Shown here piece by piece: positions 1 to 8,059 of a stretch of DNA of 64,000 nt. Numbering within the stretch: the stretch's first letter is position 1; each line of letters opens with the position of its first letter. The notes beneath the pieces were generated by a model. It saw only the letters and a program-made list of their open reading frames with translations, made no database searches and was not told where the DNA came from. The position numbers and the translations under genes were made by a program. Source of the stretch: Thiosocius teredinicola (GTDB lineage Bacteria > Pseudomonadota > Gammaproteobacteria > Chromatiales > Chromatiaceae); the NCBI RefSeq assembly GCF_002009425.1, contig NZ_CP019936.1:915001-979000 (forward strand), written 5' to 3'.

Positions 1-211
1 GGGTGCGCCGCTAATGGCGGGAAAGGTACCCGGGGCTTTTCCTCCGGGGCGCATCGGGCCAAAATCGAGGCGGTAGGTACATAACGAAACCGGGAGCAGG
101 GAGGCAGGTAATGGTTCGAGCACTCGTCCAGCCAAGTGCAGAACATCTTGGGGTGCCAGGCCTTGGCATCACCCAATCCTTCCGCTGCAGTGATAACGCA
201 CTCCGTAGCGC
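1..211 (+). other. Partial gene-free cassette, family B-like
   Basis: This is the tail of a cassette cut by the window edge. It shares the segment CTTTTCCTCCGGGG and the word GGGAGGCA with the family B cassettes at 4.7 and 12 kb. It ends in ACGCACTCCGTAGCGCA directly before the attC, the same 3' terminal motif seen in the other gene-free cassettes. Short open frames exist on both strands but none has a convincing start or a homologue elsewhere in the array. Confidence 0.6.
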
Positions 212-298
212 ATATAACAAGGCGCTCAAGTCGTTCGTCGCTTTGCTCCTCACTCGGACGTCCGGCCGCGCCGGCCGCCGCTTAGCTTGGCGTTATGT
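212..298 (+). repeat. attC 1, class S (short)
   Basis: R'' ATATAAC, R' GTTATGT, 87 bp. The inner stem is CCGGCCGCGCCGG and the long variable arm of the other sites is missing. It resembles only attC 18. Confidence 0.9.
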
Positions 299-308
299 GC
301 TTTAAGAG

Positions 309-605
309 ATGAAGAAATCAGAAAGATACAGGCTCGAAACTTGGGTGGCATTGCGGGGAAAAGAACGCATCTCTTTCATCGATGTGCTTTCGATTCAACC
401 AAAGCCATTCTGGCTGGCGTTGGTGTTCTCGATTGGGCTTGGAGTCTTCGTCGTTTTCGAATTCGGTCCCTACAGTCTTCCTTTTGGTGTCTTCCTGGGT
501 GGCCTAGCCTCAACTCTCGGTTACTTTGTCCGTATAAAGCGCAATCTACCGGTAGATCTGCGCTACATGAATTGGGAGGCAGTAAATAGTGCGCTTGATG
601 AGTAG
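309..605 (+). CDS. Small two-helix membrane protein
   Basis: A 98-aa protein I do not recognise. A basic N-terminus (MKKSERYR) precedes two hydrophobic segments at about residues 33-52 and 57-74, followed by a basic loop and a short acidic tail. An inner-membrane location is likely. The ATG lies 11 nt after the attC and is the first start in frame. About 115 nt between the stop and the next attC hold no gene. Function cannot be inferred. Confidence 0.8.
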   Translation: MKKSERYRLETWVALRGKERISFIDVLSIQPKPFWLALVFSIGLGVFVVFEFGPYSLPFGVFLGGLASTLGYFVRIKRNLPVDLRYMNWEAVNSALDE

Positions 606-721
606 AAGTCCCGAACCGTTTGCAATATTCCCCGATAACCGGGCGTTTCGCTCTGTCGGCGTTCGTCGGCTCTGCTGCCACAAGAAAGCTCCCATCCTCA
701 AATGTCGTGTGAATGTTGCGC

Positions 722-853
722 ACATAACAAGTCGTTCAAGCCGCTCGCCATGCTCGCTCGGACGCCCAGCACTCCGCACCTTATTGCGCATGGCTTCGCC
801 ATTGTTGCGCAAACGGTGCTCCGTGCTGGCCGCCGCTTAACTCGGCGTTAGCC
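722..853 (+). repeat. attC 2, class P
   Basis: R'' ACATAAC, R' GTTAGCC, 132 bp. Inner hairpin GCGCATGGCTTCGCCATTGT. Confidence 0.95.
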
Positions 854-860
854 ATAAGAA

Positions 861-1334
861 ATGAACGATCAACCGCCATACGCAATTGCATGCACCCGTC
901 CAATAGCTTGGGCGAAAACACAACCTCCTGTGAAGTTCACTGGGCGTCAGTGCTTGATTGTCGATGGTGAGCGATTGGGCCAAGTCCCGATTCTTGTAAT
1001 AGCGCAAGCAGATAATAGCGATATCCTAATATTGCACTGCGATGAAGAGTGGCGAGTGCTGGGAATTGTCGGTTGTGCTTCGGTCGATGAGGCAAAGCAA
1101 AAAGCCGAATCCTATTACGAAGGCATCTCCGGTCTCTGGCAGGAAACGGGATATACGGAAGAACAAACTGAGGCATATCTTGATGAGGTGTTCTCGGAAG
1201 ATGCGTGCACCTTCTGTGGAATCCGGCCAGATCAGGTTTGGTATTTTTATGCATTTGGCCGAGGCAGTATCTGCGAGAAATGCATTGTCCAGTTCCACGA
1301 GCTTATGCAATCGGAGATTGAGAAGGAGCAGTAA
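861..1334 (+). CDS. Protein with C-terminal C4 zinc finger (ClpX-type)
   Basis: A 157-aa soluble protein. Residues 1-110 form an unrecognised acidic domain. The C-terminus carries CTFC at 116-119 and CEKC at 138-141, the C-x2-C / C-x2-C pattern and spacing of the ClpX-type treble-clef zinc-binding domain, which in ClpX binds substrates and adaptors. There is no AAA+ ATPase part. A cassette at 12.4 kb has the same architecture with a different N-terminal domain. The zinc finger is clear by motif; any link to ClpXP is inference. Confidence 0.85.
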   Translation: MNDQPPYAIACTRPIAWAKTQPPVKFTGRQCLIVDGERLGQVPILVIAQADNSDILILHCDEEWRVLGIVGCASVDEAKQKAESYYEGISGLWQETGYTEEQTEAYLDEVFSEDACTFCGIRPDQVWYFYAFGRGSICEKCIVQFHELMQSEIEKEQ

Positions 1335-1335
1335 T

Positions 1336-1467
1336 GGCTAACAAGGCGGTCAAGCCGCTCGCAAGCTCGCTCGGACATTCAGCACTCCGCACTTGCTCGG
1401 GCATGGCTTCGCCATTTTTTCCCGAGCAAGCGCTCCGTGCTGAATGCCGCTTACCTTGGCGTTAGGC
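1336..1467 (+). repeat. attC 3, class A
   Basis: R'' GGCTAAC, R' GTTAGGC, 132 bp. Confidence 0.95.
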
Positions 1468-1475
1468 GAGTAAAC

Positions 1476-1964
1476 ATGCGCGAAATACTGCAGCGATGGT
1501 TTGGGAGAAGGTGGTTTGGCCCAGGTGCGGCATTCGGAAGAAAGGTGCCGGCTATCGATCACCCGGTCTTTGGTAGTCTCATATTCCAACAAGGTGCGAA
1601 GGGGCCGTATTGGCTACACGAGTCTTTTACCGATAATGAAGTTTGTATCGCAATCGATACTGTAGAAACGGAACGGCCATCCATCGAGCAAGAAAAGTTC
1701 TTTTTGGAGGTCACCAATAACCTCGATCGTTATTTCGAACAGTGCCGAGAATTCGTCGCTCCCAAGTATTCAAACGTTTTCAAAGAGGTTTTGCCGCCTT
1801 CATGGCGAGAGGCTTTTGTCTTGGGCAGCGTGGGTGTTCCTTTGAAAGGAGATATCGCGCAAGCTTGGGAGATCACTTTCGAGTGTATCAAGAATAATTC
1901 CGGCGTCCTGTTCACGTGCCATTTTGAGCGCGGCGCGGTAACTGGCGTAACGGTAGATACATGA
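1476..1964 (+). CDS. Hypothetical soluble protein
   Basis: A 162-aa protein I do not recognise. It has a basic N-terminus (MREILQRWFGRRWFG), then a DHPVFGSL segment near residue 28 and mixed alpha/beta composition with no signal peptide or membrane segment. The ATG at 1476 is chosen because the open frame upstream runs into the preceding attC. The DHPVFGSL type of motif occurs in several uncharacterised small proteins, so a conserved but unnamed domain is likely. Confidence 0.8.
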   Translation: MREILQRWFGRRWFGPGAAFGRKVPAIDHPVFGSLIFQQGAKGPYWLHESFTDNEVCIAIDTVETERPSIEQEKFFLEVTNNLDRYFEQCREFVAPKYSNVFKEVLPPSWREAFVLGSVGVPLKGDIAQAWEITFECIKNNSGVLFTCHFERGAVTGVTVDT

Positions 1965-1986
1965 GCTGTTTTGATTGGGGAAAATC

Positions 1987-2117
1987 GCCTAACAAGGCGT
2001 TCAAGCCGCTCGCTAGGCTCGCTCGGACGCTTTGCACTCCGCACCTGCTGCACATGCCTTCGGCATTGTTGCGCAGCAGGTGCTCCGCGCAAAGCGCCGC
2101 TTAACTGGGCGTTAGAG
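1987..2117 (+). repeat. attC 4, class T
   Basis: R'' GCCTAAC, R' GTTAGAG, 131 bp. Confidence 0.95.
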
Positions 2118-2131
2118 CTAGAAAGATAAGA

Positions 2132-2425
2132 ATGGAATCGGCTCTTAAATTTGTTCCGTCAATCGCCGTCGCCGGCGTGAACATCTGGCTCATTCTGTTC
2201 GCAGCATATTCGTTGGTCGGGGATGGTGCCGGAAGTGCTCAGGCCGATTTCGAGCTGGCAATTTTTCTTTTCAAGCTGGGTTTGCCGGTATTCTTGGTGT
2301 CTATGGTGGTGCTGGTGGGTACGTGTTTGTCGAAAGCGCCAGGGTTGGGTTGGTGGCGGAACTTCTGGGGCATAAACGCTTTGGTACCCTTGCTGTTAGC
2401 CGTCACCCTTTTAACTGTGCCTTAG
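2132..2425 (+). CDS. Three-helix membrane protein, paralogue of 45708-46001
   Basis: A 97-aa protein with hydrophobic segments at about residues 8-28, 46-66 and 78-96. It is clearly homologous along its length to the 97-aa product at 45708. Shared blocks include GAGSAQADF (residues 33-41), the SKAP segment near residue 67 and the following WW-x-FWG-NAL segment. The conserved polar stretch between helices 1 and 2 suggests a shared function rather than generic hydrophobicity. Function unknown. Here it stands alone, whereas the paralogue is followed by a second gene. Confidence 0.85.
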   Translation: MESALKFVPSIAVAGVNIWLILFAAYSLVGDGAGSAQADFELAIFLFKLGLPVFLVSMVVLVGTCLSKAPGLGWWRNFWGINALVPLLLAVTLLTVP

Positions 2426-2451
2426 TATGTCAAAAGAATGTGCGTAAAAAG

Positions 2452-2582
2452 CTCTAACAAGTCGTTCAAGGCGCTCGCTATGCTCGCTCGGACGCTTCGC
2501 ACTCCGCACCTGCTGCGTATGCCTTCGGCATTGTTGCGCAGCCGGCGCTCCGCGCAAAGCGCCGCTTAACTGGGCGTTATGT
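2452..2582 (+). repeat. attC 5, class T
   Basis: R'' CTCTAAC, R' GTTATGT, 131 bp. The left arm has CTTCGC against GCAAAG, one mismatch in the stem. Confidence 0.95.
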
Positions 2583-2585
2583 TTG

Positions 2586-3065
2586 ATGGAGATCCGTTTG
2601 AGGAAATGGGTATATCCACTTTTCATGCGTGCGAGTAGGCTCTTTGAGAACGGAAGGCCCAAGGAGGCGTTTCGCCTTTTCAAAGGTGGCGCAGAGGCGG
2701 GCGATTCAGGCTGTATGTTGAACCTCGGGGTTCTGTACGGAGATGGGGCCAATGGTTCGCCAAATCGTGAGCGCGAAATGTTTTGGTACAAAAAGGCGTT
2801 GGCTTACGGAGAAATGTCGGCCTTCTCAAATCTTGCTATCGCGTACAAAGAGCAGCGGCTGTATCGGAAGTCTGAAGCGTGGTTCAAGAAGGCCATAGCT
2901 GCTGGCGATGAAGATGCCAATCTTGAGCTGGCGAAGCTTCTATTGTCTCGAGGTGCCTCACTGCGAAGCGTATCAGCATTTTTGATGGCGGCAGCGGCAA
3001 GTCAGAACGTTGCGATCGCAACAATGGAAGAAGCCCAAAGTCTGTTAGATGAAAATCAAACATAA
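2586..3065 (+). CDS. Sel1-like repeat protein
   Basis: A 159-aa helical protein. From about residue 20 it contains consecutive Sel1/TPR-type repeats, seen as A-x-x-L-F-x-x-G-A-x-x-G-D, then L-x-x-L-G-x-x-Y-x-x-G, then WYKKALAYG and WFKKAIAAGD. Such repeats mediate protein-protein contacts. No signal peptide is present. The cassette is tight: the ATG is 4 nt after the attC and the TAA stop lies inside R''. The first and last 11 nt of the cassette are complementary. A shorter Sel1-like cassette lies at 7318. Confidence 0.85.
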   Translation: MEIRLRKWVYPLFMRASRLFENGRPKEAFRLFKGGAEAGDSGCMLNLGVLYGDGANGSPNREREMFWYKKALAYGEMSAFSNLAIAYKEQRLYRKSEAWFKKAIAAGDEDANLELAKLLLSRGASLRSVSAFLMAAAASQNVAIATMEEAQSLLDENQT

Positions 3066-3191
3066 CAAGGCGTTCAAGCCGCTCGCTATGCTCGCTCGGA
3101 CGCCCAGCACTCCGCACCTTTTTGCGCATGGCTTCGCCATTGTTGCGCAAACGGTGCTCCGCACTGGCCGCCGCTTAACTGGGCGTTAGGC
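3060..3191 (+). repeat. attC 6, class P
   Basis: R'' ACATAAC (contains the stop of the upstream gene), R' GTTAGGC, 132 bp. Confidence 0.95.
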
Positions 3192-3213
3192 AGAAAAAAG
3201 GGAACAAGTTTCG

Positions 3214-3636
3214 ATGAGCTGGAAAAATTTTGAAAAGAATCCGAGCATGTGGAAAATCATCTGGTTTGCTCTTTTCTCTTTTTTTCTGTTTAGCGTATTC
3301 GGTGCGATATCATCCTTTGAGTTTCAGCCGAGCCTCATTCTCGCTTTTATGAATCTTGTCGGGCTATATGGTCTGGCATTCGAGAAACGCATCTGGAGTG
3401 TAAACTTCTGGAAAGGCTATTTTTGGCTAGCGGCAATAGCAGTATTGGCGATAGCCGGTATCTTGCTTGCAGTGGCAGTGAGTGGTGTCTCTGCCGAAGA
3501 TGAATTGCCGCTAGCTGTCATCACGGTGTTAATTGGTAGCCTGTTCATTTCGCTTCTTATCTACGCGATTGAGCTTAGGGGCTTGTATTTGTACGCATTT
3601 GAGCGAGAAGAAATTTGGCTGCCTCGAAACGCCTAA
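3214..3636 (+). CDS. Four-helix integral membrane protein
   Basis: A 140-aa protein with four predicted membrane spans at about residues 14-34, 40-56, 68-90 and 98-120, and an aromatic polar N-terminus. No family recognised. The TAA stop is part of R''. Confidence 0.8.
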   Translation: MSWKNFEKNPSMWKIIWFALFSFFLFSVFGAISSFEFQPSLILAFMNLVGLYGLAFEKRIWSVNFWKGYFWLAAIAVLAIAGILLAVAVSGVSAEDELPLAVITVLIGSLFISLLIYAIELRGLYLYAFEREEIWLPRNA

Positions 3637-3763
3637 CAAGTCGGTCAAGCCGCTCGCTAACGCTCGCTCGGACGTTTGGTACTCCGCACCGTTTTGCGCA
3701 TGGCTTCGCCATGTTTGCGCAAAAGGCGCTCCGTACCAAACGCCGCTTACCTGGGCGTTAGCC
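3631..3763 (+). repeat. attC 7, class K
   Basis: R'' GCCTAAC, R' GTTAGCC, 133 bp. Confidence 0.95.
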
Positions 3764-4090
3764 ATGAAAACAGATACCCATGCACATAACTTCGATGAGC
3801 GGGAATGGCCGTTCGAAGAACCAATCAACAGCGCCGCGTTTTCAACCAAGCAGGTCATGTACGAAGCGCATCCAATTATGCTGGTCGCACATGATGATAA
3901 TGGCGATTGGCAGTTTCTTTGTGGTACCACAGATGATCAAAAAGATATGGTGGTAGCTTGCTTAGGGTGTATGTATGAAAAGCATCCGATGGTACGGGCG
4001 TTTGCCTCATTGCCGCGTGGTTGGCTGGCATGGAGAGAAGAGGTTGATGGCGAATGGGAAGTGGAAGAACAAGAGGGCGAAGATGGCTAA
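3764..4090 (+). CDS. Small acidic protein with WPF/WQFL motifs
   Basis: A 108-aa acidic protein. It has WPFEEPIN near residue 15, a P-I-x-L-V-x-H-D-D-N-G-D-W-Q-F-L block around residues 37-52, and a terminal GWLAWREEVDGEWE segment. This pattern is that of a widespread family of uncharacterised soluble proteins. I recall no function and do not assign one. The ATG abuts R' and the stop lies in the next R'', so the gene fills the cassette completely. Confidence 0.85.
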   Translation: MKTDTHAHNFDEREWPFEEPINSAAFSTKQVMYEAHPIMLVAHDDNGDWQFLCGTTDDQKDMVVACLGCMYEKHPMVRAFASLPRGWLAWREEVDGEWEVEEQEGEDG

Positions 4091-4216
4091 CAAGTCGTTC
4101 AAGCCGCTCGCTATGCTCGCTCGGACGCCCAGCACTCCGCACCTTTTTGCGTGTGGCTTCGCCATTTTCACGCAAACGGCGCTTCGCACTGGCCGCCGCT
4201 TAACTGAGCGTTAGAT
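4085..4216 (+). repeat. attC 8, class P
   Basis: R'' GGCTAAC, R' GTTAGAT, 132 bp. Confidence 0.95.
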
Positions 4217-4440
4217 GCGCACATAAGAAATTGATTGCTGGCAGGCCCGTGCCAGTAAATTGGCTGCGGTGTAGCGAGAGGGTTTCGTGGTCCCGCAGTA
4301 GCGGCTAAAGTGAGTTATCAAGGCCGCTTTCTTTGGTGGTCAGCGATTATTCGAGGTACGTGGTTGCGGTGTAGCCTGATAGCCCGCGGCCCATAATTAG
4401 CGAGCGCTTGCGGGTGTCGAGATAAGGAGATTGTTTCGCT

Positions 4441-4794
4441 GTGCCAATAAGAAAGTCAGTGTCAATCATTGAGCGTGGCTATTTTGTTGCCGTGCGGCCC
4501 GTAGAGCAAATAGGCGTTATTTGGGGTGTGTGCAGAACGTCCTTTTTTGCCTCCGAGTTAACGCATTTCCAAAAGCGTCTAACAAGTCGGTCAAGCCGTT
4601 CGCTAACGCTCACTCGGACGTTTGGTACTCCGCGCCTTGTTGCGCATGGCTCCGCCATATTCGCGCAAAAGGCACTCCGCACCAAACGCCGCTTACCTGG
4701 GCGTTATGTGCAGAAAGTATGGGGCAATAGCAAGCTAAGAATTAGAGTCTTTTCGTGCAGCCCGTTACCCCTGGTGAGTGCTGAAGCGCGCTAG
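4441..4794 (+). CDS. Family A cassette, copy 1: small GTG-start reading frame
   Basis: The family A cassette spans 4211-4583. About 220 nt of conserved leader (GTTTCGTGGTCCCGCAGTAG, AGCGATTATTCG, CCATAATTAGCGAG) precede GTG 4441, which follows a TAAGGAGA ribosome-binding site. The frame reads MPIRKSVSIIERGYF, a variable centre, then FASELTHFQKR. It has no stop at R'' and is open through the attC. Exactly 138 nt separate the GTG from the CTA of R'' in all 12 copies. In this copy the next cassette begins TTATG, so the frame continues into the family B reading frame (117 aa). An in-frame TAA at 4423-4425 precedes the GTG. Confidence 0.5.
   Translation: MPIRKSVSIIERGYFVAVRPVEQIGVIWGVCRTSFFASELTHFQKRLTSRSSRSLTLTRTFGTPRLVAHGSAIFAQKALRTKRRLPGRYVQKVWGNSKLRIRVFSCSPLPLVSAEAR
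4577..4709 (+). repeat. attC 9, class K
   Basis: R'' GTCTAAC, R' GTTATGT, 133 bp. R'' differs by one base from the ATCTAAC expected from the R' that opens this cassette. Confidence 0.95.
4708..4794 (+). CDS. Family B cassette, 28-codon reading frame
   Basis: GTG 4708 lies inside R'. The frame encodes a 28-aa basic peptide with the central block RIRVFSCSPLPL. The same frame at 11947 has six substitutions and no indel, and both end SAEAR. Conservation could reflect a peptide or simply recent common ancestry. There is no ribosome-binding site other than attC sequence. Confidence 0.3.
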   Translation: MQKVWGNSKLRIRVFSCSPLPLVSAEAR

Positions 4795-5026
4795 GGCCCT
4801 GCACCATCAAGCCAAGAGGGTCGCCGCCTGATGGCGGAAAGAGACTGGGGGCTTTTCCTCCGGGGTTCGCGAAGCAATAATCGCGGAAGGCAAACTAAGG
4901 CAGGGAGGCAAAGGTCGCAAAAAAGATGGAAAAGCGCTCACCAACCCAGGTGCCAACGTTCTCTGGTGCCAATTGGATCGTCTTGGCGGCCGATTCATCT
5001 CCCTGTGGCAACGCACTCCGTTGCGC
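4795..5026 (+). other. Family B cassette, gene-free body
   Basis: No supported gene. The segment contains the hairpin-prone GCCGCCTGATGGCGG, then CTTTTCCTCCGGGGTTCGCG, and a run rich in purines (AAGGCAGGGAGGCAAAGG). It ends GGCAACGCACTCCGTTGCGCA just before R'', where AACG pairs with CGTT. A near-identical body lies at 12034-12263 and a diverged one at 1-211. Confidence 0.7.
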
Positions 5027-5158
5027 ACATAACAAGTCGTTTAAGCCGCTCGCTTCGCTCACTCGGACGCCCAGCACTCCGCACCTTATTGCGCATGGCT
5101 CCGCCATCGTTGCGCAAACGGTGCTCCATGCTCGCCGCCGCTTAACTGGGCGTTAGCC
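5027..5158 (+). repeat. attC 10, class P
   Basis: R'' ACATAAC, R' GTTAGCC, 132 bp. The right arm CTCGCC weakens pairing with CCCAG. Confidence 0.95.
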
Positions 5159-5161
5159 ACT

Positions 5162-5635
5162 ATGAGTCACTCCATTACAGGCCTCGTTGCAAGAAAAGAA
5201 TTACTGGAAGTCTTTGCTTCTCAAAATTCGTTGCCCAACCCTAGAGAGATTAACCAAGGTTTCGGTTTCCTACCGCTTCGTGACGAGGACATCGATGCCT
5301 TCGTCACACAACCGCAAACGGAGGTTGCTAGTGGCTTCACCTACCTTTCAAAGCAACTAGCTCTCCTAGTAGCACGTGCATCGAAGGGTGGCGCGATCGT
5401 CTATGTCGAAACTGATTATTTTGGTGGCGTTGGTGAGCAAGGTGCCGCGGCGTTTTCGGGTGGCCAGTTGTCTTATGGGCCATTCTATGCCGAGATTGGC
5501 CCGATCAATGAAGCCTTGGCATCAATTGGCGTCACCGTTTCGGAACATGCAGTTGATGAATTCGATGCTGTTGGCCTCAATCGTCATCGTCACACCGATG
5601 ATTGGCTGGAGGCTGAGGAATCAAAACGTGGCTAA
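5162..5635 (+). CDS. Conserved hypothetical protein with YVETDYFGG motif
   Basis: A 157-aa soluble protein. The centre has IVYVETDYFGGVGEQGAA (about residues 79-96), followed by W-x-poor glycine-rich strands and a DEFDAVGLNRHRHTDDW tail. I recognise this as a recurrent but unnamed protein type without a known activity. The ATG is only 3 nt after the attC, so there is no room for a normal ribosome-binding site. Translation may use attC-derived sequence. Confidence 0.8.
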   Translation: MSHSITGLVARKELLEVFASQNSLPNPREINQGFGFLPLRDEDIDAFVTQPQTEVASGFTYLSKQLALLVARASKGGAIVYVETDYFGGVGEQGAAAFSGGQLSYGPFYAEIGPINEALASIGVTVSEHAVDEFDAVGLNRHRHTDDWLEAEESKRG

Positions 5636-5761
5636 CAAGGCGTTCAAGCCGCTCGCTATGCTCGCTCGGACGCCCAGTACTCCGCGCCTTTTTGCGCATG
5701 GCTTCGCCATTGTTACGCAAACGGCGCTCCGTACTGGCCGCCGCTTAACTGGGCGTTAGGT
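5630..5761 (+). repeat. attC 11, class P
   Basis: R'' GGCTAAC, R' GTTAGGT, 132 bp. Confidence 0.95.
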
Positions 5762-5770
5762 GGTCGAAGA

Positions 5771-6136
5771 ATGAGAAATCTTAGCTACCGTGTAATGCAG
5801 AAGGGTTTGATTGTCCTGTGTGCTTTAGTGCCACTGTTTTTTGCGGCGGCGTGGGTTTATACCTTCGGATTCACCGAGTACAGAGCGCACCAGCAATGGA
5901 TTGGGTTGCCAACGTCGTTTGCAATGGTTGGGTTGTCGGTCGGTATGCTGCTGTTCAATCGAATCGCACTAATAGCTTCGTTGGTACTTGCTGTTTGCGC
6001 TGCGGTTCTGGCTTCGGTGGTTTTTTACGCCAATCAGCACTGGGGCTATGCTGCAATCTTCACTGTCGGAGTGAGTTACGTGTTTGCGTGTTCCGAATTC
6101 CTATGGTCCACAAAAGATGAGCAGAAATGCACCTAA
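5771..6136 (+). CDS. Four-helix membrane protein, paralogue of 62395-62760
   Basis: A 121-aa protein with hydrophobic segments at about residues 13-31, 44-60, 65-84 and 90-108. It ends in a polar LWSTKDEQKCT tail. The product at 62395 is about 90 percent identical over the full length. The two cassettes share their 5' leader but their attC stems differ slightly. Family unknown. Confidence 0.85.
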   Translation: MRNLSYRVMQKGLIVLCALVPLFFAAAWVYTFGFTEYRAHQQWIGLPTSFAMVGLSVGMLLFNRIALIASLVLAVCAAVLASVVFYANQHWGYAAIFTVGVSYVFACSEFLWSTKDEQKCT

Positions 6137-6263
6137 CAAGGCGTTCAAGCCGTTCGCTATGCTCACTCGGACATTCATCACTCCGCACCTGCTCGGGCAT
6201 GCCTTCGGCATTTTTGCCCGATCAGGCGCTCCGTGCTGAATGCCGCTTAACCTGGCGTTAGAT
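6131..6263 (+). repeat. attC 12, class A
   Basis: R'' ACCTAAC, R' GTTAGAT, 133 bp. The left arm is ATTCATCA. Confidence 0.95.
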
Positions 6264-6488
6264 GCGCGCAAAAGAAAATGAATGCTGGCAAGCCCGTGCC
6301 AGCAAATTTGCTGCTGTGTAGCGAGCGGGTTTCGTGGTCCCGCGGTAGCGGCTAAAGTGAGGGATTCGAGGCCGCTTTCTTTGTCGGTCAGCGATTATTC
6401 GCGGTACGAGGTTGCGGTGTATGCTGATATTCCGTGGCCCATAATTAGCGAGCGATGGGGCGAAATGAAATAAGGAGGTTGTTTCACG

Positions 6489-6755
6489 GTGCCAGTAGGA
6501 AAGTCAGTGCCAATCATTGAGCATGGCCATTTCAGTGCCGTGCCGCCCGTCGAGTCAACGAGCGTCTACCCAGCCCGGCGCAGAAAGTTCTTTTTCGCCT
6601 CCGAGTTACCGCATTCCAAAAAGCATCTAACAAGTCGGTCAAGCCGCTCGCTACGCTCACTCGGACATTCAGCACTCCGCACTTGCTCGGGCTTGGCTTC
6701 GCCATGTTTGCCCGATCAAGTGCTCCGTGCTGAATGCCGCTTACCTGGGCGTTAG
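6489..6755 (+). CDS. Family A cassette, copy 2: 88-codon GTG reading frame
   Basis: GTG 6489 follows AAATAAGGAGG. The frame begins MPVGKSVPIIEHGHF, has the variable centre VESTSVYPARRRK, then FFASEL, and reads through the attC to the TAG in R'. The stop codon 18 nt before the GTG is TAA. The cassette body is 6258-6631, and its leader contains no other supported gene. Confidence 0.5.
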   Translation: MPVGKSVPIIEHGHFSAVPPVESTSVYPARRRKFFFASELPHSKKHLTSRSSRSLRSLGHSALRTCSGLASPCLPDQVLRAECRLPGR

Positions 6756-6757
6756 GC
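6625..6757 (+). repeat. attC 13, class A
   Basis: R'' ATCTAAC, R' GTTAGGC, 133 bp. Open in the family A reading frame. Confidence 0.95.
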
Positions 6758-6776
6758 AAAACAAGTTATTGGGCTC

Positions 6777-7169
6777 ATGGGTATCATTAGGTACGTTGCA
6801 GTGATTGGTGTTTGGCTTGTGCTATCCATACTTGTGGGTTTCGTTCCCGCAGCGCTGGCTGTAGGCCAAAATGGAACGAGCGCCTTTGTGGTCGTCTCAG
6901 CAGCGCAACTCGGTTTATTGGGCGGTATTGTTCATTGCTTGCTCAACCGTCTGAGCCCACACAGAAGAGAATTTGGCGTAGGCAAGGCTATGGCAATGTC
7001 GGTGTTAGTAACTGCCACTTTTTCCGCTTATGCCGTAAACAAAGGCGTGAGTATTGAAAAAGGTTATGGGGTAATGGTAGTTGTTCTTTTTCTATCGTTG
7101 CTGCCTTCTTTCGGCGCACAAGCAGCTTGGAATGCAGTTGCTCTAAATCGGGTAGTAGAAAATGCCTAA
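6777..7169 (+). CDS. Four-helix membrane protein, paralogue of 15246-15638
   Basis: A 130-aa protein with hydrophobic segments at about residues 6-28, 35-58, 74-90 and 96-118. It carries a basic loop (RLSPHRREFGVGK) between helices 2 and 3. It is nearly identical to the product at 15246, including leader and flanking attC type, which points to recent cassette duplication. Family unknown. Stop in R''. Confidence 0.85.
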   Translation: MGIIRYVAVIGVWLVLSILVGFVPAALAVGQNGTSAFVVVSAAQLGLLGGIVHCLLNRLSPHRREFGVGKAMAMSVLVTATFSAYAVNKGVSIEKGYGVMVVVLFLSLLPSFGAQAAWNAVALNRVVENA

Positions 7170-7295
7170 CAAGGTGGTCAAGTCGTTCGCTATGCTCACT
7201 CGGACATTCGGCACTCCACGCCTGCTCGGGCATGGCTTAGCCATTTTGCCCAAGCAAGCGCTCCATGCCGAATGCCGCTTACCTTGGCGTTAGGC
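7164..7295 (+). repeat. attC 14, class A
   Basis: R'' GCCTAAC, R' GTTAGGC, 132 bp. Stem arms ATTCGGC and GCCGAAT. Confidence 0.95.
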
Positions 7296-7317
7296 GTAAT
7301 AGATCCTTAGTCTGAAA

Positions 7318-7611
7318 ATGAGCAAAGTTGATAACTGGCAAGTGGGATTGGTTGCCGCACAGAATCGCGAGTTCGAGAAGGCGTGCGAGTTGTGGCTCCC
7401 GCTGGCGGAGAATGGAAATCCAATGGCCCAAGTAAATGTGGCGTATCTTCACATGCGAGGCCTGATCAAAGATGCTGATCTTTTAATTGGTGAGTATTGG
7501 CTGAGCAAGGCAAAGGAATGCGATCAACCAGAGATTTTGGCAATGGTCGAAATCATTGAAAAGCAGCGAGAAATTGATGTCTTCAATGAGCTTTCAAAAG
7601 GCTTTGGGTGA
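7318..7611 (+). CDS. Short Sel1-like repeat protein
   Basis: A 97-aa helical protein with about two Sel1-type repeats: A-C-E-L-W-L-P-L-A-E-N-G-N-P-M-A-Q-V-N-V-A-Y-L (residues 19-41) and a second weaker one around EYWLSKAKEC. No signal peptide. Probably a protein-interaction module. The stop is 5 nt before the attC. Confidence 0.8.
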   Translation: MSKVDNWQVGLVAAQNREFEKACELWLPLAENGNPMAQVNVAYLHMRGLIKDADLLIGEYWLSKAKECDQPEILAMVEIIEKQREIDVFNELSKGFG

Positions 7612-7614
7612 AAC

Positions 7615-7745
7615 GCCTAACAAGGCGTTCAAGCCGCTCGCTAAGCTCGCTCGGACGCTTTGCACTCCGCACCTGCTGCGAATGCCTTCGGCATTGTTGC
7701 GCAGCTGGTGCTCCATGCAAAGCGCCGCTTAACTGGGCGTTAGGT
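7615..7745 (+). repeat. attC 15, class T
   Basis: R'' GCCTAAC, R' GTTAGGT, 131 bp. Confidence 0.95.
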
Positions 7746-7750
7746 TGCAA

Positions 7751-8059
7751 ATGCAAGAGCATCGATCACAAAGCATGTTGCCCCTTGCCATTGCCGTGGC
7801 TACTTCGATTGTTACGCTCCTGCTACTTAGTGCAGCGTTCGCGTTTGTTGCAAGGAATCATTGTCTTGAGCAAAGTGGAGTCTTTCGCTGGGAAACATTG
7901 GATTGCAAACTTAGCAACGGTCCGCTTCATTTTTCAAAGCTTGCGGTTAGCGATGCTGGGTACCTTTTAGCAATTGCTATTGTGCTGGTTTTTGGCTTAG
8001 CTGCTTTCGTTTTTACTAGGCGTGCGTTGCTAAGAGGGGTTAAAGATCATGCAACCTAA
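7751..8059 (+). CDS. Two-helix membrane protein with periplasmic cysteine loop
   Basis: A 102-aa protein with hydrophobic segments at about residues 10-33 and 71-90. The loop between them has two cysteines (NHCLEQSG and LDCKLS) that could form a disulfide on the periplasmic side. The basic C-terminus would then be cytoplasmic. ATG 7751 is preferred over TTG 7745 inside the attC. Cassette termini are complementary over 11 nt. Family unknown. Confidence 0.8.
   Translation: MQEHRSQSMLPLAIAVATSIVTLLLLSAAFAFVARNHCLEQSGVFRWETLDCKLSNGPLHFSKLAVSDAGYLLAIAIVLVFGLAAFVFTRRALLRGVKDHAT

Noticed and set aside
546-812. Recurrent minus-strand open frames of about 60-110 codons containing RSAxRPSEHSERLERLV
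   Set aside because: They are the reverse translation of the attC repeats and appear at most of the sites; they have no start context or independent homologues.
1437-1475. Longer N-termini for several genes (for example at 1437, 3533, 9993, 20471, 43395)
   Set aside because: These extensions are attC sequence or the previous cassette read in frame; internal ATG starts after R' were used instead.
4340-4400. A sigma-70 promoter in the family A leader (TTGCGG and CATAAT)
   Set aside because: The spacing of about 22 nt is outside the usual range, so I kept it only as a testable idea and did not annotate a promoter.
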